From positions 1 through 64,000 of the forward strand of contig CAWIYC010000003.1 in assembly GCA_963840235.1 (NCBI GenBank): DNA of 64,000 nt. The letters are read 5' to 3'. The translations under genes and the position numbers were made by a program. Positions 27,032-36,422 of the stretch are shown here, one piece after another (within the stretch, counting starts at the first letter, position 1; each line of letters opens with the position of its first letter). Below the pieces are notes generated by a model. The model did not search any database. It saw nothing but the letters and a program-made list of their open reading frames with translations, and was not told the origin of the DNA. Source of the DNA: JBBRHQ01 sp963840235. GTDB taxonomy: Bacteria > Actinomycetota > Thermoleophilia > Solirubrobacterales > 70-9.

Positions 27032-27148
27032 GTCACCGGTGCCTTTCCGGGCCTCCCGCTAACCCAAATCGTTAGTGTCCGTCTTCAGGGAAAGGACAGG
27101 CGCCGGTGGTGGCAAGTCACCGGTGGATGTGAGACGAGAGGAGCCTGG

Positions 27149-28291
27149 ATGTCATGTGCAGCGGGTCGTGGTTGGACGGGCCGGATGCCGCTCACCCTTG
27201 CGGGAGCCCTTATCGCCTTCTCCTGTCTCGCCCTGCTTCCTGCGACCGCGGGCGCAAAGACGGTCTGGCTGTGCCGCCCCGGGCTGGCCGACAATCCGTG
27301 TGCGCCCAGCCTCAAGACCACGCTCGTCTCGCCCACCGGGGAGATCGAGGGGGTCAGGAAGGTCAAGCCGGCGAAGCATCCGAAGGTCGACTGCTTCTAC
27401 GTCTACCCGACGGTGAGCGATCAGGCCGGTCCCAACGCCACCCGCGCGATCGACCCCGAACAGCGCTCGATCGCGCTCTACCAGGCGGCCCGCTATTCCA
27501 AGGTCTGCAGGGTGTTCGCCCCGATGTACCGGCAGGTAACGATTCCGGCGCTGTTCGGCGGCGGCTTCACTCCGGAGAGGCTCCAGATCGCCTACTCCGA
27601 CGTGCTCGAAGCCTGGCGGACCTACCTGAAGAACTACAACCGGGGCCGCGGGGTCGTGCTCATCGGCCACTCGCAGGGAACCTTCCACCTGGATCGCCTA
27701 GTCGCTGAGCAGATCGACCCGCGGCCCGACCTGCGCAAGAGATTGGTCTCGGCGATCCTTCTCGGCGGCAACGTAACGGTCGCCAAGGGCAGGAAGGCAG
27801 GCGGCGACTTCAAGCACGTCCCGGGTTGCCGTTCGGCGACCCAGACCGGCTGCGTAGTCGCCTTCTCGACCTTCGACGCCCCGGTCCCGGCGACCGCCAT
27901 CTTCGGCCATTCGAGCGACCCCGCGAAGCGGGATGTGCTCTGCACCAACCCGGCGGCGCTCGGCGGCGGTTCGGCCAAGTTGGACTCGGTGTTCCCCTCC
28001 GAGCCATTCGCTCCGGGGACGACCATTGGCGCCGCCACACTCGCCGTTGGCGCCCCGACGCCGCCGGTCACGACCCCTTGGTACGAGTTCAGGGGCGCCT
28101 ACCGTGGCGCCTGCTCGGGGGCCGACAACGCCCACGTGCTTCAGATCACCCCACTCGGGGGCGCTCCCGCCCTCCTTCCGGTACCGACGGCGGACTGGGG
28201 GCTGCACCTGGTTGACGCCAACATCGCTCTCGGGAATCTCACCGATCTCGTCGGCAGGGAGGTCTCGGCCTTCGTGAGGAAGCGCTCCTAG
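27149..28291 (+). CDS. exported DUF3089 lipase/esterase-like protein
   Basis: A 380-residue secreted protein. The signal peptide (PLTLAGALIAFSCLALLPAT) is followed by a DUF3089 alpha/beta-hydrolase domain: VDCFYVYPTVSDQAGPNA, nucleophile elbow LIGHSQGTFHL, and a late DWGLHLVDANIALGNL block carrying the likely catalytic His. Several Cys pairs would form disulfides outside the cell. Substrate unknown, probably a lipid or ester. ATG 27149; GTG or ATG codons a few residues further in are possible. The preceding 117 bases contain an inverted CTAAC/GTTAG pair near 27059-27075 that may be a promoter element. Confidence 0.85.
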   Translation: MSCAAGRGWTGRMPLTLAGALIAFSCLALLPATAGAKTVWLCRPGLADNPCAPSLKTTLVSPTGEIEGVRKVKPAKHPKVDCFYVYPTVSDQAGPNATRAIDPEQRSIALYQAARYSKVCRVFAPMYRQVTIPALFGGGFTPERLQIAYSDVLEAWRTYLKNYNRGRGVVLIGHSQGTFHLDRLVAEQIDPRPDLRKRLVSAILLGGNVTVAKGRKAGGDFKHVPGCRSATQTGCVVAFSTFDAPVPATAIFGHSSDPAKRDVLCTNPAALGGGSAKLDSVFPSEPFAPGTTIGAATLAVGAPTPPVTTPWYEFRGAYRGACSGADNAHVLQITPLGGAPALLPVPTADWGLHLVDANIALGNLTDLVGREVSAFVRKRS

Positions 28292-28329
28292 GGCTGTTAT
28301 TGCCGTGGGGGCGGCGATCGACGCCTTGC

Positions 28330-29262
28330 CTAGGCGCCGCTTCGCCTCAGGGTGCCGACCACGTCCACTGCGCCGCTGTCGCTCTTCCAGCGGAAGTCGA
28401 GCTTGTCCCCGACTACCCGGACCGAGACGGTTGACGCGACTACGCAGATCTTGCTGCCCTTCTCGATCATCTCGCGGTAGTAGAAGCGCCGGCCCTTCAG
28501 GCCCAGGAACACCCACTTGCCCTCGCAGGGGAAGGACGGGTACTCGACGAAGCCGCCGACGCGATTGCGCACAAGCGTCGCCAGGCTCACCTTCGCCGGA
28601 TAGCTTGCCCGCACCTTGCCGGGGCCGAACTGCCTCACGGTCCCCTTGTAGTCGCCGCGAAGGCGGCTCAGGTAGGCCTGCTCGGTCGTCGGGAAGGTGA
28701 ACACCGCAAGGCTGGGAAGCTTCGGCGGGCAGTACCTCCCGGCCTTGCCGCCGAGGGTTGTGCGGCTGGCGGCGGCCGCGGCCTTCTCGGCGCGATCGCG
28801 GTCCTCGACGTAGCCATCGCCGAAGCGCTTCCGCAGTTCGCGCGCGGCGAAGTCGCGCTCGGCCGCGACCCTGGCCTGGAAGTCGGCCAGGTCCCCGACC
28901 TGGTCCTGATAGTTGCGCTGGGCGGCGAGGAAATCCTTGAGCTCGGTCCTTGCCTCCTCGTCGGGCTCGAGAGCCTCGAGCCTGGCCACGGTCGCTCCGA
29001 GCAGCGCCACGTCGTGGTCGAGGAGGACCTGCCGCTGCTGCTCGAGGTAGAGGTCGGCGCCCGAGGCATCGCGTGGGGCCCCGAAATCCCAGTCGGCGAC
29101 GATGCGGTCGGTCTTCCCGGTCGCCTGCTTGCAGATGTCGCCGGCAGATAGCGCCAGCTCGTCGCGGGATTCCGCGCCATCTCCACCGGAGCCGCAGCCG
29201 GGGATTGCGACCGCTGCGGCGGCGAGCGCAATGGCGATGACGAAACGGTTGGGACGCCGCAT
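28330..29262 (-). CDS. lipoprotein of unknown function
   Basis: A 310-residue predicted lipoprotein: signal segment with lipobox AIPGCGSGG (Cys about residue 23), a charged helical middle part likely to be coiled coil (LEALEPDEEARTELKDFLAA, then ERDFAARELRKRF) and a C-terminal beta-rich domain ending in SVRVVGDKLDFRWKSDSGAV. ATG 29262 has the Shine-Dalgarno AAGGGAG. The minus-strand frame stays open to 30675, but that region is antisense to the exported propeller gene and is not coding on this strand. Not recognised. Confidence 0.78.
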   Translation of the reverse strand: MRRPNRFVIAIALAAAAVAIPGCGSGGDGAESRDELALSAGDICKQATGKTDRIVADWDFGAPRDASGADLYLEQQRQVLLDHDVALLGATVARLEALEPDEEARTELKDFLAAQRNYQDQVGDLADFQARVAAERDFAARELRKRFGDGYVEDRDRAEKAAAAASRTTLGGKAGRYCPPKLPSLAVFTFPTTEQAYLSRLRGDYKGTVRQFGPGKVRASYPAKVSLATLVRNRVGGFVEYPSFPCEGKWVFLGLKGRRFYYREMIEKGSKICVVASTVSVRVVGDKLDFRWKSDSGAVDVVGTLRRSGA

Positions 29263-29376
29263 GGTTCTCCCTTCGGCCTGGCGGGCTGAGGCGCGGAGAT
29301 CCGCCCTCGGCGATTCTTTCACGCCCCGGCCCTGCCCTGTCCGGAATCGGATACCCTCTTTTCGGGAGGAAGCCAG

Positions 29377-30762
29377 ATGCGCGGGGACAGCGGAAACCAG
29401 GGAAAGTTCAAGGTCGGCATTGCGGCGGCCGTCGCGGCTCTTGCCCTGCTTGGCGGCATCGCCTCGACCGCCCCGGCGAAGCCGAAGCAGGCGAAGACCA
29501 CGACCAAGCGGGTCACAGTCCGATCCAACGGCAAGGAGGTCAACGCCGACAACGATTTCGGCGCCGTCTCCGCCAACGGCCGCTACGTCAGCTTCGAATC
29601 GGTCGGGAGGTTCACCCAGGGCGACAGCCTCGGCACCGAGGATGTCTTCGTCCACGACCGGAAGACCGGCACGACCCGGCGGGCGAGCGTCAAATCGGAC
29701 GGCAAGCAGGTCCCCGGCGGCGACGCCGCCGACTCCTCGATCTCCAATGACGGCCGCTATGTCGCCTTCCTCGCCGACGGCGCTCTGGTCGCCAACGACA
29801 CCAACGGCAAGGTCGACGTCTATGTCAAGGACATGCAAACCGGCAAGGTGAGACGGGCAAGCGTCAAGTCCGACGGCTCCGAGCTTGCCTTCGACAGCGA
29901 CCACCCGGCGATCTCCGGCAACGGGCGCTACGTCGCCTTCGACTCGGAGGGCCCGTTCGTCGGCGTTGACACAAACAACATCTCCGACGTCTTCCGCCAC
30001 GACATGAAGACGGGGAAGACGAGCAGGGTGGACGTCCGCTTCGACGGCGCCCAGTCGGTGATGGACATCTACGGCTTTGGCGCCAGTGAAGACCCGAGCA
30101 TCTCGGCCGACGGCAACGTGGTCGCATATGAGTCCACCGACAGCCCGATGACCCCGCAGACCGACTACGGCTTCTTCGGCGACAAGGACGTCTACGCCCG
30201 GAACATAAAGCTCGGCACGACCGTCCGGGTCAGCCTCAAGGCCGACGGCAGCGAGGCAAACGCGACCAACAACCAGACGAATCAGTATCCGGCGATCTCC
30301 GGCAACGGCCGCTTCGTCGCCTTCAGCGCGGATGGGGCGGGTCCGTTCGTCGCGGGCGACACCAACAACCTCTACGACGTCTACGTCAAGGACCTGAAGA
30401 CGGACGGGGTCTCCCGGGTCAGCCTGAAGTCCAATGGGGACGAATCGACGGGCGCCAGCGGCATAGACGCGCCGGCGTCGATCTCGGCCGACGGGCAGCG
30501 CATCGCCTTCGAGTCCTACGGCCAGCTGGTCCCCTCGGACACCAGCAACGTCTACCGGGACATCTACGTTCGCGACCGCAAGGCGAAGAGGACGATCAGG
30601 GCCAGCATCACGACCAAGCGCAAGCAGGTCGACGGCTACTCGCATCAGCTGCCATCGATCTCGGCCGACGGCCACTGGGTCGGCTTCTCCTCGCAGGGCA
30701 AGTTCACCGGCAGCGACGCCGGCGTCGACTTCGACGTCTTCGAGCGCGGCCCGCTTCGCTAG
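29377..30762 (+). CDS. exported TolB-like (PD40) beta-propeller protein
   Basis: A 461-residue secreted protein. After a signal peptide (VGIAAAVAALALLGGIAS) come seven PD40/WD40-like units, each with the core IS-NGRYVAF-S (SANGRYVSFES, SNDGRYVAFLA, SGNGRYVAFDS, SADGNVVAYES, SGNGRFVAFSA, SADGQRIAFES, SADGHWVGFSS). These are followed by a D-VYVKD--TGK--RASVKSDG strand pair. Seven units fit a seven-bladed propeller similar to the TolB C-terminal domain. No Tol-Pal partners are nearby and these proteins in actinobacteria are uncharacterised. ATG 29377. Divergent from the lipoprotein gene. Confidence 0.85.
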   Translation: MRGDSGNQGKFKVGIAAAVAALALLGGIASTAPAKPKQAKTTTKRVTVRSNGKEVNADNDFGAVSANGRYVSFESVGRFTQGDSLGTEDVFVHDRKTGTTRRASVKSDGKQVPGGDAADSSISNDGRYVAFLADGALVANDTNGKVDVYVKDMQTGKVRRASVKSDGSELAFDSDHPAISGNGRYVAFDSEGPFVGVDTNNISDVFRHDMKTGKTSRVDVRFDGAQSVMDIYGFGASEDPSISADGNVVAYESTDSPMTPQTDYGFFGDKDVYARNIKLGTTVRVSLKADGSEANATNNQTNQYPAISGNGRFVAFSADGAGPFVAGDTNNLYDVYVKDLKTDGVSRVSLKSNGDESTGASGIDAPASISADGQRIAFESYGQLVPSDTSNVYRDIYVRDRKAKRTIRASITTKRKQVDGYSHQLPSISADGHWVGFSSQGKFTGSDAGVDFDVFERGPLR

Positions 30763-30913
30763 CCGCGTGCTCTATGAGAGGAAACTTCACTCTCGGCGGC
30801 GGCGTCGAGGTGCCCGGACATCCGGGAATTGACCCACTCGCCCGTCGGCGGATCCCCGATGTCCCTGCTTCGCCGCGAGCGTACGCTCGGCGGGTCCTGC
30901 GAAAGGAGACCCA

Positions 30914-31336
30914 TTGAGCGAACTCGAGATCATCGACCGCAGCGTCGAGAAGGCACACATCTGGCTGAACGACATGGCCACCGAGATGGAGACGGATGAC
31001 CGGCAGGCGGCCTACCGCGGGCTGAGGGCCTGCCTGCACGCGATCCGCGACCGGCTCCCGGTTGAGGAGGCGGCGCAGCTCGCGGCCCAGATGCCCCTGC
31101 TGATCCGCGGCATCTATTACGAGAACTGGCGCCCTGCAGCCACCCCGATGACCTACCGCAACCTGGACGAGTTCCTCGGCAGGGTGGCCAAGGAGGGCGG
31201 GCTCGCCGGTGAGACCGAGGCCTCCTTCGTGGCCTCCGCGGCGGCCAGGGTCCTTCAACACCACATCTCCGAGGGCGAGCTCGAGGACGTGGCGGCGGCC
31301 TTCCCCGAGGGCCTCAGGTCGATCGTCTCCGGCTGA
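30914..31336 (+). CDS. DUF2267 family protein
   Basis: A 140-residue soluble protein: DRSVEKAHIWLNDMATEME, then AYRGLRACLHAIRDRLPVEE, AAQLAAQMPLLIRGIYYENW, and EFLGRVAKEGG in the middle, all typical of DUF2267 (all-helical, function not established). TTG 30914 is well supported by AAAGGAGA upstream. It ends 10 bases before the convergent ABC permease gene. Confidence 0.88.
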   Translation: MSELEIIDRSVEKAHIWLNDMATEMETDDRQAAYRGLRACLHAIRDRLPVEEAAQLAAQMPLLIRGIYYENWRPAATPMTYRNLDEFLGRVAKEGGLAGETEASFVASAAARVLQHHISEGELEDVAAAFPEGLRSIVSG

Positions 31337-31346
31337 GGCTCACTCC

Positions 31347-33797
31347 TCACTCGACCACGCGCAGGGTCGAGGGCACGTCCATCCGCCTCAGCCGCCGGTA
31401 GGTGAGCAGGGGCGCGAGGGCGACCGCGACCACGCCGACGAGGACGGCCGCGCCGAGGGTGCGACCGCCCACGGAGACGACGATTCCGAGGTCGGGAATC
31501 GTCTTGGGAAGGGTGTTGTCCGCGACCCAGCGGATCAGCAAGAGTCCGAGGACGGCGCCGACCGCGGTTGCCAGGACTCCGCCGATCAGGCCCTCGACAA
31601 CGCTGAGGGAGACGATCCGGCGTGGTGGCACGCCGAAGGCAAGCATGGTCGCCGCCTCCCGGGAGCGCTCGTCGGCGTTGATGGTGCTCGAGTTGAAGGC
31701 GATCAGGAGGGCAAGGACCAGCGCGAACAGCACGGTCAGCTGGAGGATGCCGATGAAGTCGCCGAGCCGGTCCCGCACGAACTCTGTTGTTGCGGTCGCC
31801 TTCTCGACCGAGGCCACCCCCGGCAACCTGAACAGGGTTCGCTCCAACCGGGCGTCGGTGGTCCCGGCCGCCGGGATCACCGCCAGCTGGTTGGCGAGGC
31901 CGGCCAGCCCCCATCCCGCCGCCTGGCTGCGGTCCATGTAGCCGAAGGTCCGAAAGGGATCGGGGGTCAGTCCGGCCACCCGCTCTCTGGACGTGGTCTC
32001 GCCAATCCTGCCGGAGGCCTCGAGCACGGGATGGGTCAAGGCCAGGCGGTCGCCAATGTCGACGCCCAGGTCTGATGCCGCCTTCTCGGAGATCACGATC
32101 CCGGGCCTTCCGGATCTCAGGCCCGGGCCGCTGGCGATGGTCGGTTGCCAGACGCGGCTGTCGGCTTCGAGCAACTCGACCGCGCCCGAGAAGCGCTCGC
32201 TCGATGAGGAAAGCTCGACCGGCACGTCGATGCGCGGCTCGCTTGCGCCAACGCCGGGAGCGCGCTCGAGGCTTCGCACCGTCCCCGATCCGGAGGCGAG
32301 GAAGCCTTCCAGCGATACGGTCAGGCGGTCGGGGTGGGCGCCCGCCGCCTGCGTCTGGCTTCGGTCGACCGTGGCCAGGAAGGAGTCGACGAAGCCGAGA
32401 AAGGCGACCACGACCGTGACGATCGCGGCAATCCCCATGACGGTCATCAGGCTGCGTCGCGGGGCACGGAGGAAGTTGCCGATCGGCATTTTCGCGAGGC
32501 TTGATCCCGGCACGGGCAGGCGCTTCGAGATCCCCGCCATGCCGCTCGACTTCGCCGATCGGAATCCGACCCGGATCGCTTCGATCGGGGCTATCCGCAG
32601 GCCGCGCCAGACCGGGATCGCAGTGGCGAGGAGCGGCAGCGCGAAGCCAAGAACCGCGCCGCGGAGGTAGACGTCCGTCTCGAAGGGCGTTCGCATCACC
32701 GGCAGCGGCAACAGGTCGGAGAGGACCCCGCGGAAGAGCTCACCCGCGAGCAGGCCGAGGACCAATCCGAGGCCAGCGCCGGCCACGGCGATCTCCGTCC
32801 CGAGCAGGAGCGGTCTTATCGCAAGCTCTCCCCTGGGAACGCCCAGGGCCATTCCGACGCCGATCTCGCGCCGCTGGGCCTCGACGATCCGGCTTGAGAG
32901 GTTGAAGACGGCAAGGGCCGCGCCGGCGAGGATGAGGTAGGCGAAGATGTTGAACAGCTGCTGATCGCCGGAGGCGTCCTCGTAGAGGACGCGGTAGGAG
33001 GGTTCGTCCGCGAGCGTCGTCACGTCGCCCCCGAGGGATCGAGCCGCCAGCGCGCGCTTCAGATCCTCGTACAACGCCCTCGGATCGGTGCCCTTCCTGA
33101 TCCGGATCACCGCGTCGTTGACGGCCGGGGTGCCGCCCGCCAGCCGCTGCGCCGTCCTCAGCGAGGAGAAGAGGACTGCGAAGTTCGACTCGGCACCGCC
33201 GAAATCTCCCCCTCCGGGCCTGGTGACCAGGAAGTACTCCGGCGAGCGGCCCAGGCCGACGTAACGCAGTCGCTTCGAGCCCGAGACACGGATGCCGCCC
33301 CTCGCCGGGAGATTGTGGGCCTCGCCGAAGCTGGCATCGAGGACGGCCACAGCCTTCCCTCGGTCGGCCCGCCTCAGGGGACGGCCCTCGGCCGCCGCGA
33401 CCCCGTCGATCGCCGGCCCTCGTGCTCCCAGTGGCGACCCGACGATCAATCCCGGGACGAGCAGGCGCCCGCCGGGAGAGGGGATGTCGACTTGGGTCGC
33501 AGATATCAGCCGCTCGTTCACCGCCGCGATCCGCTGCGGGTTCGGAACGCTGCGGAGGACCCGGGCCAGTTGTCCGGTCCCGACGAACCCGCCCTCGCTG
33601 AGGCTGACCTCGAGATCGTGACTTCGCAGCGCCGTGAAGCTGGCGTCGTTGGAGGCCGTACGCCAATTCTCCATGCTGCCAAGGCCCGTGTAGAGGCCCG
33701 TGCCTATGGCGATCACCAGGGCAATCGCCACGATCAGGACCAAGCGCCTCTTGAGGTCCCGCCATGACCACCGAAACCAGAAACCGAGCCGCGTCAT
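31347..33797 (-). CDS. FtsX/MacB-type ABC transporter permease
   Basis: An 816-residue permease with an N-terminal membrane segment (RRLVLIVAIALVIAIGTGL), a large periplasmic-type MacB_PCD region, a first FtsX membrane block, a second extracytoplasmic loop and a final FtsX block. The full double-unit layout is typical of actinobacterial members that move lipids or lipoproteins rather than import solutes. ATG 33797 is 2 bases after the ATPase stop. Third gene of an operon with the ATPase and an acyl-CoA synthetase. Confidence 0.9.
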   Translation of the reverse strand: MTRLGFWFRWSWRDLKRRLVLIVAIALVIAIGTGLYTGLGSMENWRTASNDASFTALRSHDLEVSLSEGGFVGTGQLARVLRSVPNPQRIAAVNERLISATQVDIPSPGGRLLVPGLIVGSPLGARGPAIDGVAAAEGRPLRRADRGKAVAVLDASFGEAHNLPARGGIRVSGSKRLRYVGLGRSPEYFLVTRPGGGDFGGAESNFAVLFSSLRTAQRLAGGTPAVNDAVIRIRKGTDPRALYEDLKRALAARSLGGDVTTLADEPSYRVLYEDASGDQQLFNIFAYLILAGAALAVFNLSSRIVEAQRREIGVGMALGVPRGELAIRPLLLGTEIAVAGAGLGLVLGLLAGELFRGVLSDLLPLPVMRTPFETDVYLRGAVLGFALPLLATAIPVWRGLRIAPIEAIRVGFRSAKSSGMAGISKRLPVPGSSLAKMPIGNFLRAPRRSLMTVMGIAAIVTVVVAFLGFVDSFLATVDRSQTQAAGAHPDRLTVSLEGFLASGSGTVRSLERAPGVGASEPRIDVPVELSSSSERFSGAVELLEADSRVWQPTIASGPGLRSGRPGIVISEKAASDLGVDIGDRLALTHPVLEASGRIGETTSRERVAGLTPDPFRTFGYMDRSQAAGWGLAGLANQLAVIPAAGTTDARLERTLFRLPGVASVEKATATTEFVRDRLGDFIGILQLTVLFALVLALLIAFNSSTINADERSREAATMLAFGVPPRRIVSLSVVEGLIGGVLATAVGAVLGLLLIRWVADNTLPKTIPDLGIVVSVGGRTLGAAVLVGVVAVALAPLLTYRRLRRMDVPSTLRVVE

Positions 33798-33799
33798 CC

Positions 33800-34516
33800 C
33801 TACCAGCGAAGCTCGGAGATGTCCACCGCGCCCTCCGGGTTCGGGGCGTCGGTGACGATCCGCCCGCTGCCCAGCTCAATCACGCGATGGGCAACGCGGG
33901 CGATCTCGCGGTTGTGGGTGACGATCAGCACCGCAGTCTCCTCGGAGTGGGTCTGCTCGTGGAGCAGATCCAGGATCTGCACACCGGTGTGGAAATCGAG
34001 CTCGCCTGTGGGCTCGTCCGCGAGCATGATCGGGTTGTTTGTGGCAAGGGCCCGGCCGATCGCGACCCGCTGCTGCTCGCCACCCGAGAGCTCGTGCGGG
34101 AAGTGGCTGAGGCGGGACCCGAGCCCGAGGCGGTCGAGGATCTCCTCGGCGGCCCGGCGGGGATCGCTGCGGCCGGCGACGTCGGCGCCGAACTCGACGT
34201 TCTCCAGCGCCGTCAGCGCCGGGAAGAGGTTGAAGGTCTGGAATATGAAGCTGACGGTGTGGCGGCGGAAGCGGAACAGATCCTTGCGGGAGGTGTGAGT
34301 AATGTCCTCCCCGGCGATCCTGACCGTTCCTTCGGTCGGCGAGTCGAGTGCCCCGATCATGTTCAGCAACGTGGTCTTGCCGCTTCCCGAGGGGCCGAGG
34401 ACCACCGCGAACTCCCCCTTCTCAACCGTCAGATCGACATCCTCCAATGCCGTGACCGTCGCCGTGCCGAGCCTGTAGCGCCGGGCCACGCCCTCGAGCT
34501 CGATCAGGGGTGGCAT
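33800..34516 (-). CDS. MacB/LolD-type ABC transporter ATPase
   Basis: A 238-residue ATPase with Walker A GPSGSGKTT, Q-loop FIFQTFNLFPALTALENV, signature LSGGEQQRVAIGRAL, Walker B IMLADEPTGELD and switch His in IVTHNREIA. The combination is characteristic of the MacB/LolD subfamily, which works mechanically with FtsX-fold permeases. It lies between the acyl-CoA synthetase (5 bases upstream) and its permease (2 bases downstream). Confidence 0.93.
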   Translation of the reverse strand: MPPLIELEGVARRYRLGTATVTALEDVDLTVEKGEFAVVLGPSGSGKTTLLNMIGALDSPTEGTVRIAGEDITHTSRKDLFRFRRHTVSFIFQTFNLFPALTALENVEFGADVAGRSDPRRAAEEILDRLGLGSRLSHFPHELSGGEQQRVAIGRALATNNPIMLADEPTGELDFHTGVQILDLLHEQTHSEETAVLIVTHNREIARVAHRVIELGSGRIVTDAPNPEGAVDISELRW

Positions 34517-34521
34517 GCCGG

Positions 34522-36312
34522 CTAGCGGTACAGCGCTTCGAAGCGGTCGGCGTAACGCTCGTTGATGACGTTGCGCTTGACCTTCAGCGTCGGCGTCAGC
34601 TCGCCGGCCTCCTGTGAGAGGTCCTGCTCGAGGATGAAGAACTTCTTGATCTGTTCGACCTGGGCGTAGTTCGAGTTGGCGCGATCGAGCTCGACCTGGA
34701 TCATCTCGATCACCCGCGGCTCGGTGGCAAGCTCTGCCATCGTCACCGGCAGGTCCTGCTCCCTGGCCCAGGGCAGGATCTCCTCCTCGTCGAGTGTGAT
34801 CAGCGCCGTCGGGAAGGGGCGGCGGTCGCCGTGCATGATCGCCTGGGAGATCCAGCGCGACTGCTTGAGGTCGTTCTCGATGTTGGCCGGGGTCAGGTTC
34901 TTGCCGCCGGCGGTGATGATGATGTCCTTCTTGCGCCCGGTGATCGAGAGAAATCCGTCCTCGTCGAGCGCGCCCAGGTCGCCGGTGTGAAACCAGCCGT
35001 CGTCGTCCTTCGCCTCCGCCGTAGCCTCGGGGTTGCGCCAGTACTCGCGGAAGACGTTGGGGCCCCGCATCAGGACCTCGCCGTCCTCTTCGATCGCGAT
35101 CTCGACACCCGGAAGCGGCCGGCCGACCGTGCCCACCCTCTGGGCGTCGAGGGTGTTGACGGTGCCGACCCCGTTGGTCTCGGTCAATCCGTAGCCCTCG
35201 AGCACGGGGACGCCGCTGGCAAGGAAGAAGCTGAGGATCTCGGGGGCTATCGGGGCGGCGCCGCTGACGGCTCGGCGCACCCTGCCGCCGAAGATCGCCC
35301 GCACCTTGGAGAAGAGAGCCTGATCGGCCTCTGCGTAGGCGGCGCGCAGGTCCTCAGGAACCTCCTCGCCGGCCGCCTCGAGCTCGCCGACCCGCAGGCC
35401 CAGCTTGACGGCGCCGTCGAACTGGCCCGGCTCGCCCTGGGAGGCGACGAGCGTGTAGAGCTTCTCGAAGATCCGCGGCACCGAGGGGAAGTAGGTGGGT
35501 TCCGTCTCGGCCAGCTCCGGGATCACGGCCTTGGTGTTGCCACCGAAATAGACGATCGTCGCCCCGACCTCGAACGACCCGATCTGGACGGTTTGGGCGA
35601 AGACGTGGGCCAGGGGCAGGAACAGGTAGGAGACCTCGTCGCCGCCGATGAACTCGAGCTCGTGGACCATCGGTCCGAGCGAGGCGCAGTTGAGGTGGGT
35701 TAGGACGCAGCCCTTCGGCGGCCCGGTGGTCCCGGAGGTGTAGATGATGATGCAGGGGTCGTCGAGGCCGGTGCCCTCGACACGGCGTCGAACCCCCGCC
35801 TCGTCGGCGCCGCGGCCGCGCTCTCGCAGCGTCTCGAGTGTGACCTCCCCGTCGCTGAAGCCGACCACTTCGCGCAGGTCCGGCAGCTGCGCGCGGACCT
35901 CCTCGATCTTGGCGATCTGGGCAGCGTCCTCGCAGATCGCGACGACCGCGCCCGAGTTGCCGGCGACCCACTCGCACTCCTTCGGGGAGTTGGTCGGGTA
36001 GATCGGGACGACGACCGCGCCGGCGGCTGAGACCGCGAGGCTGGCGTAGGTCCATTCGGGGCGGGTGTCGGCGAGGATGCAGACCCGGTCGCCGGGCTCG
36101 ACCCCGAGGTCGAGCAGACCGAGGGCGATCTCGCGCACGATCACGTCCACCTCAGCGAAGCTGACTTCGCGCCACTCGCCCTCGGCGACCTTGTGACGGA
36201 CAGCGATCCCTTCCCCGAAGCTGGCGGCGGCGCGGGCGGCGAGATCGGCGATCGTGTGCTCGACCGGGGGCAGCTCAGGACCGGCGGCTCTCCTGGTGAC
36301 ACTTGCTTCCAT
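34522..36312 (-). CDS. long-chain acyl-CoA synthetase (AMP-forming)
   Basis: A 596-residue ANL-superfamily enzyme that activates a fatty acid to acyl-AMP and then acyl-CoA. Motifs: P-loop IIYTSGTTGPPKGC, VLEGYGLTETNGVG, the WFHTGDLG Asp, and the C-terminal hinge ITGRKKDIIITAGGKNLTP. The long-chain (FAA/FadD15-like) subtype is suggested by the extended C-terminus and SVPRIFEKLYT. ATG 36312 has an excellent GAGGAGGAGAG. First gene of a three-gene operon with an ABC transporter, hinting that the activated lipid or its product is moved by that transporter. Confidence 0.92.
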   Translation of the reverse strand: MEASVTRRAAGPELPPVEHTIADLAARAAASFGEGIAVRHKVAEGEWREVSFAEVDVIVREIALGLLDLGVEPGDRVCILADTRPEWTYASLAVSAAGAVVVPIYPTNSPKECEWVAGNSGAVVAICEDAAQIAKIEEVRAQLPDLREVVGFSDGEVTLETLRERGRGADEAGVRRRVEGTGLDDPCIIIYTSGTTGPPKGCVLTHLNCASLGPMVHELEFIGGDEVSYLFLPLAHVFAQTVQIGSFEVGATIVYFGGNTKAVIPELAETEPTYFPSVPRIFEKLYTLVASQGEPGQFDGAVKLGLRVGELEAAGEEVPEDLRAAYAEADQALFSKVRAIFGGRVRRAVSGAAPIAPEILSFFLASGVPVLEGYGLTETNGVGTVNTLDAQRVGTVGRPLPGVEIAIEEDGEVLMRGPNVFREYWRNPEATAEAKDDDGWFHTGDLGALDEDGFLSITGRKKDIIITAGGKNLTPANIENDLKQSRWISQAIMHGDRRPFPTALITLDEEEILPWAREQDLPVTMAELATEPRVIEMIQVELDRANSNYAQVEQIKKFFILEQDLSQEAGELTPTLKVKRNVINERYADRFEALYR

Positions 36313-36422
36313 CTCTCCTCCTCAGCCGGCTCCCCGGCGCTCGTGGGTGCCCGGATGATGCCGACTCTCGCAGGCTGGCGGGTAATGCTCAAGCCCCCGC
36401 GGGCGGCGACCGATGAAGCCGC

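Noticed and set aside
27033..27125. Repeated TCACCGGTG and CCGGTG...AAGTCACCGG, reminiscent of a cobalamin riboswitch
   Set aside because: The B12-box and the rest of the conserved core are missing and the downstream gene is a DUF3089 esterase; only a short local hairpin is present.
28330..30675. 781-codon open frame on the minus strand
   Set aside because: Only the first-translated lipoprotein part (28330-29262) is real. The remainder is antisense to the TolB-like propeller gene, whose repeats and signal peptide are convincing; the long frame is a by-product of high GC.
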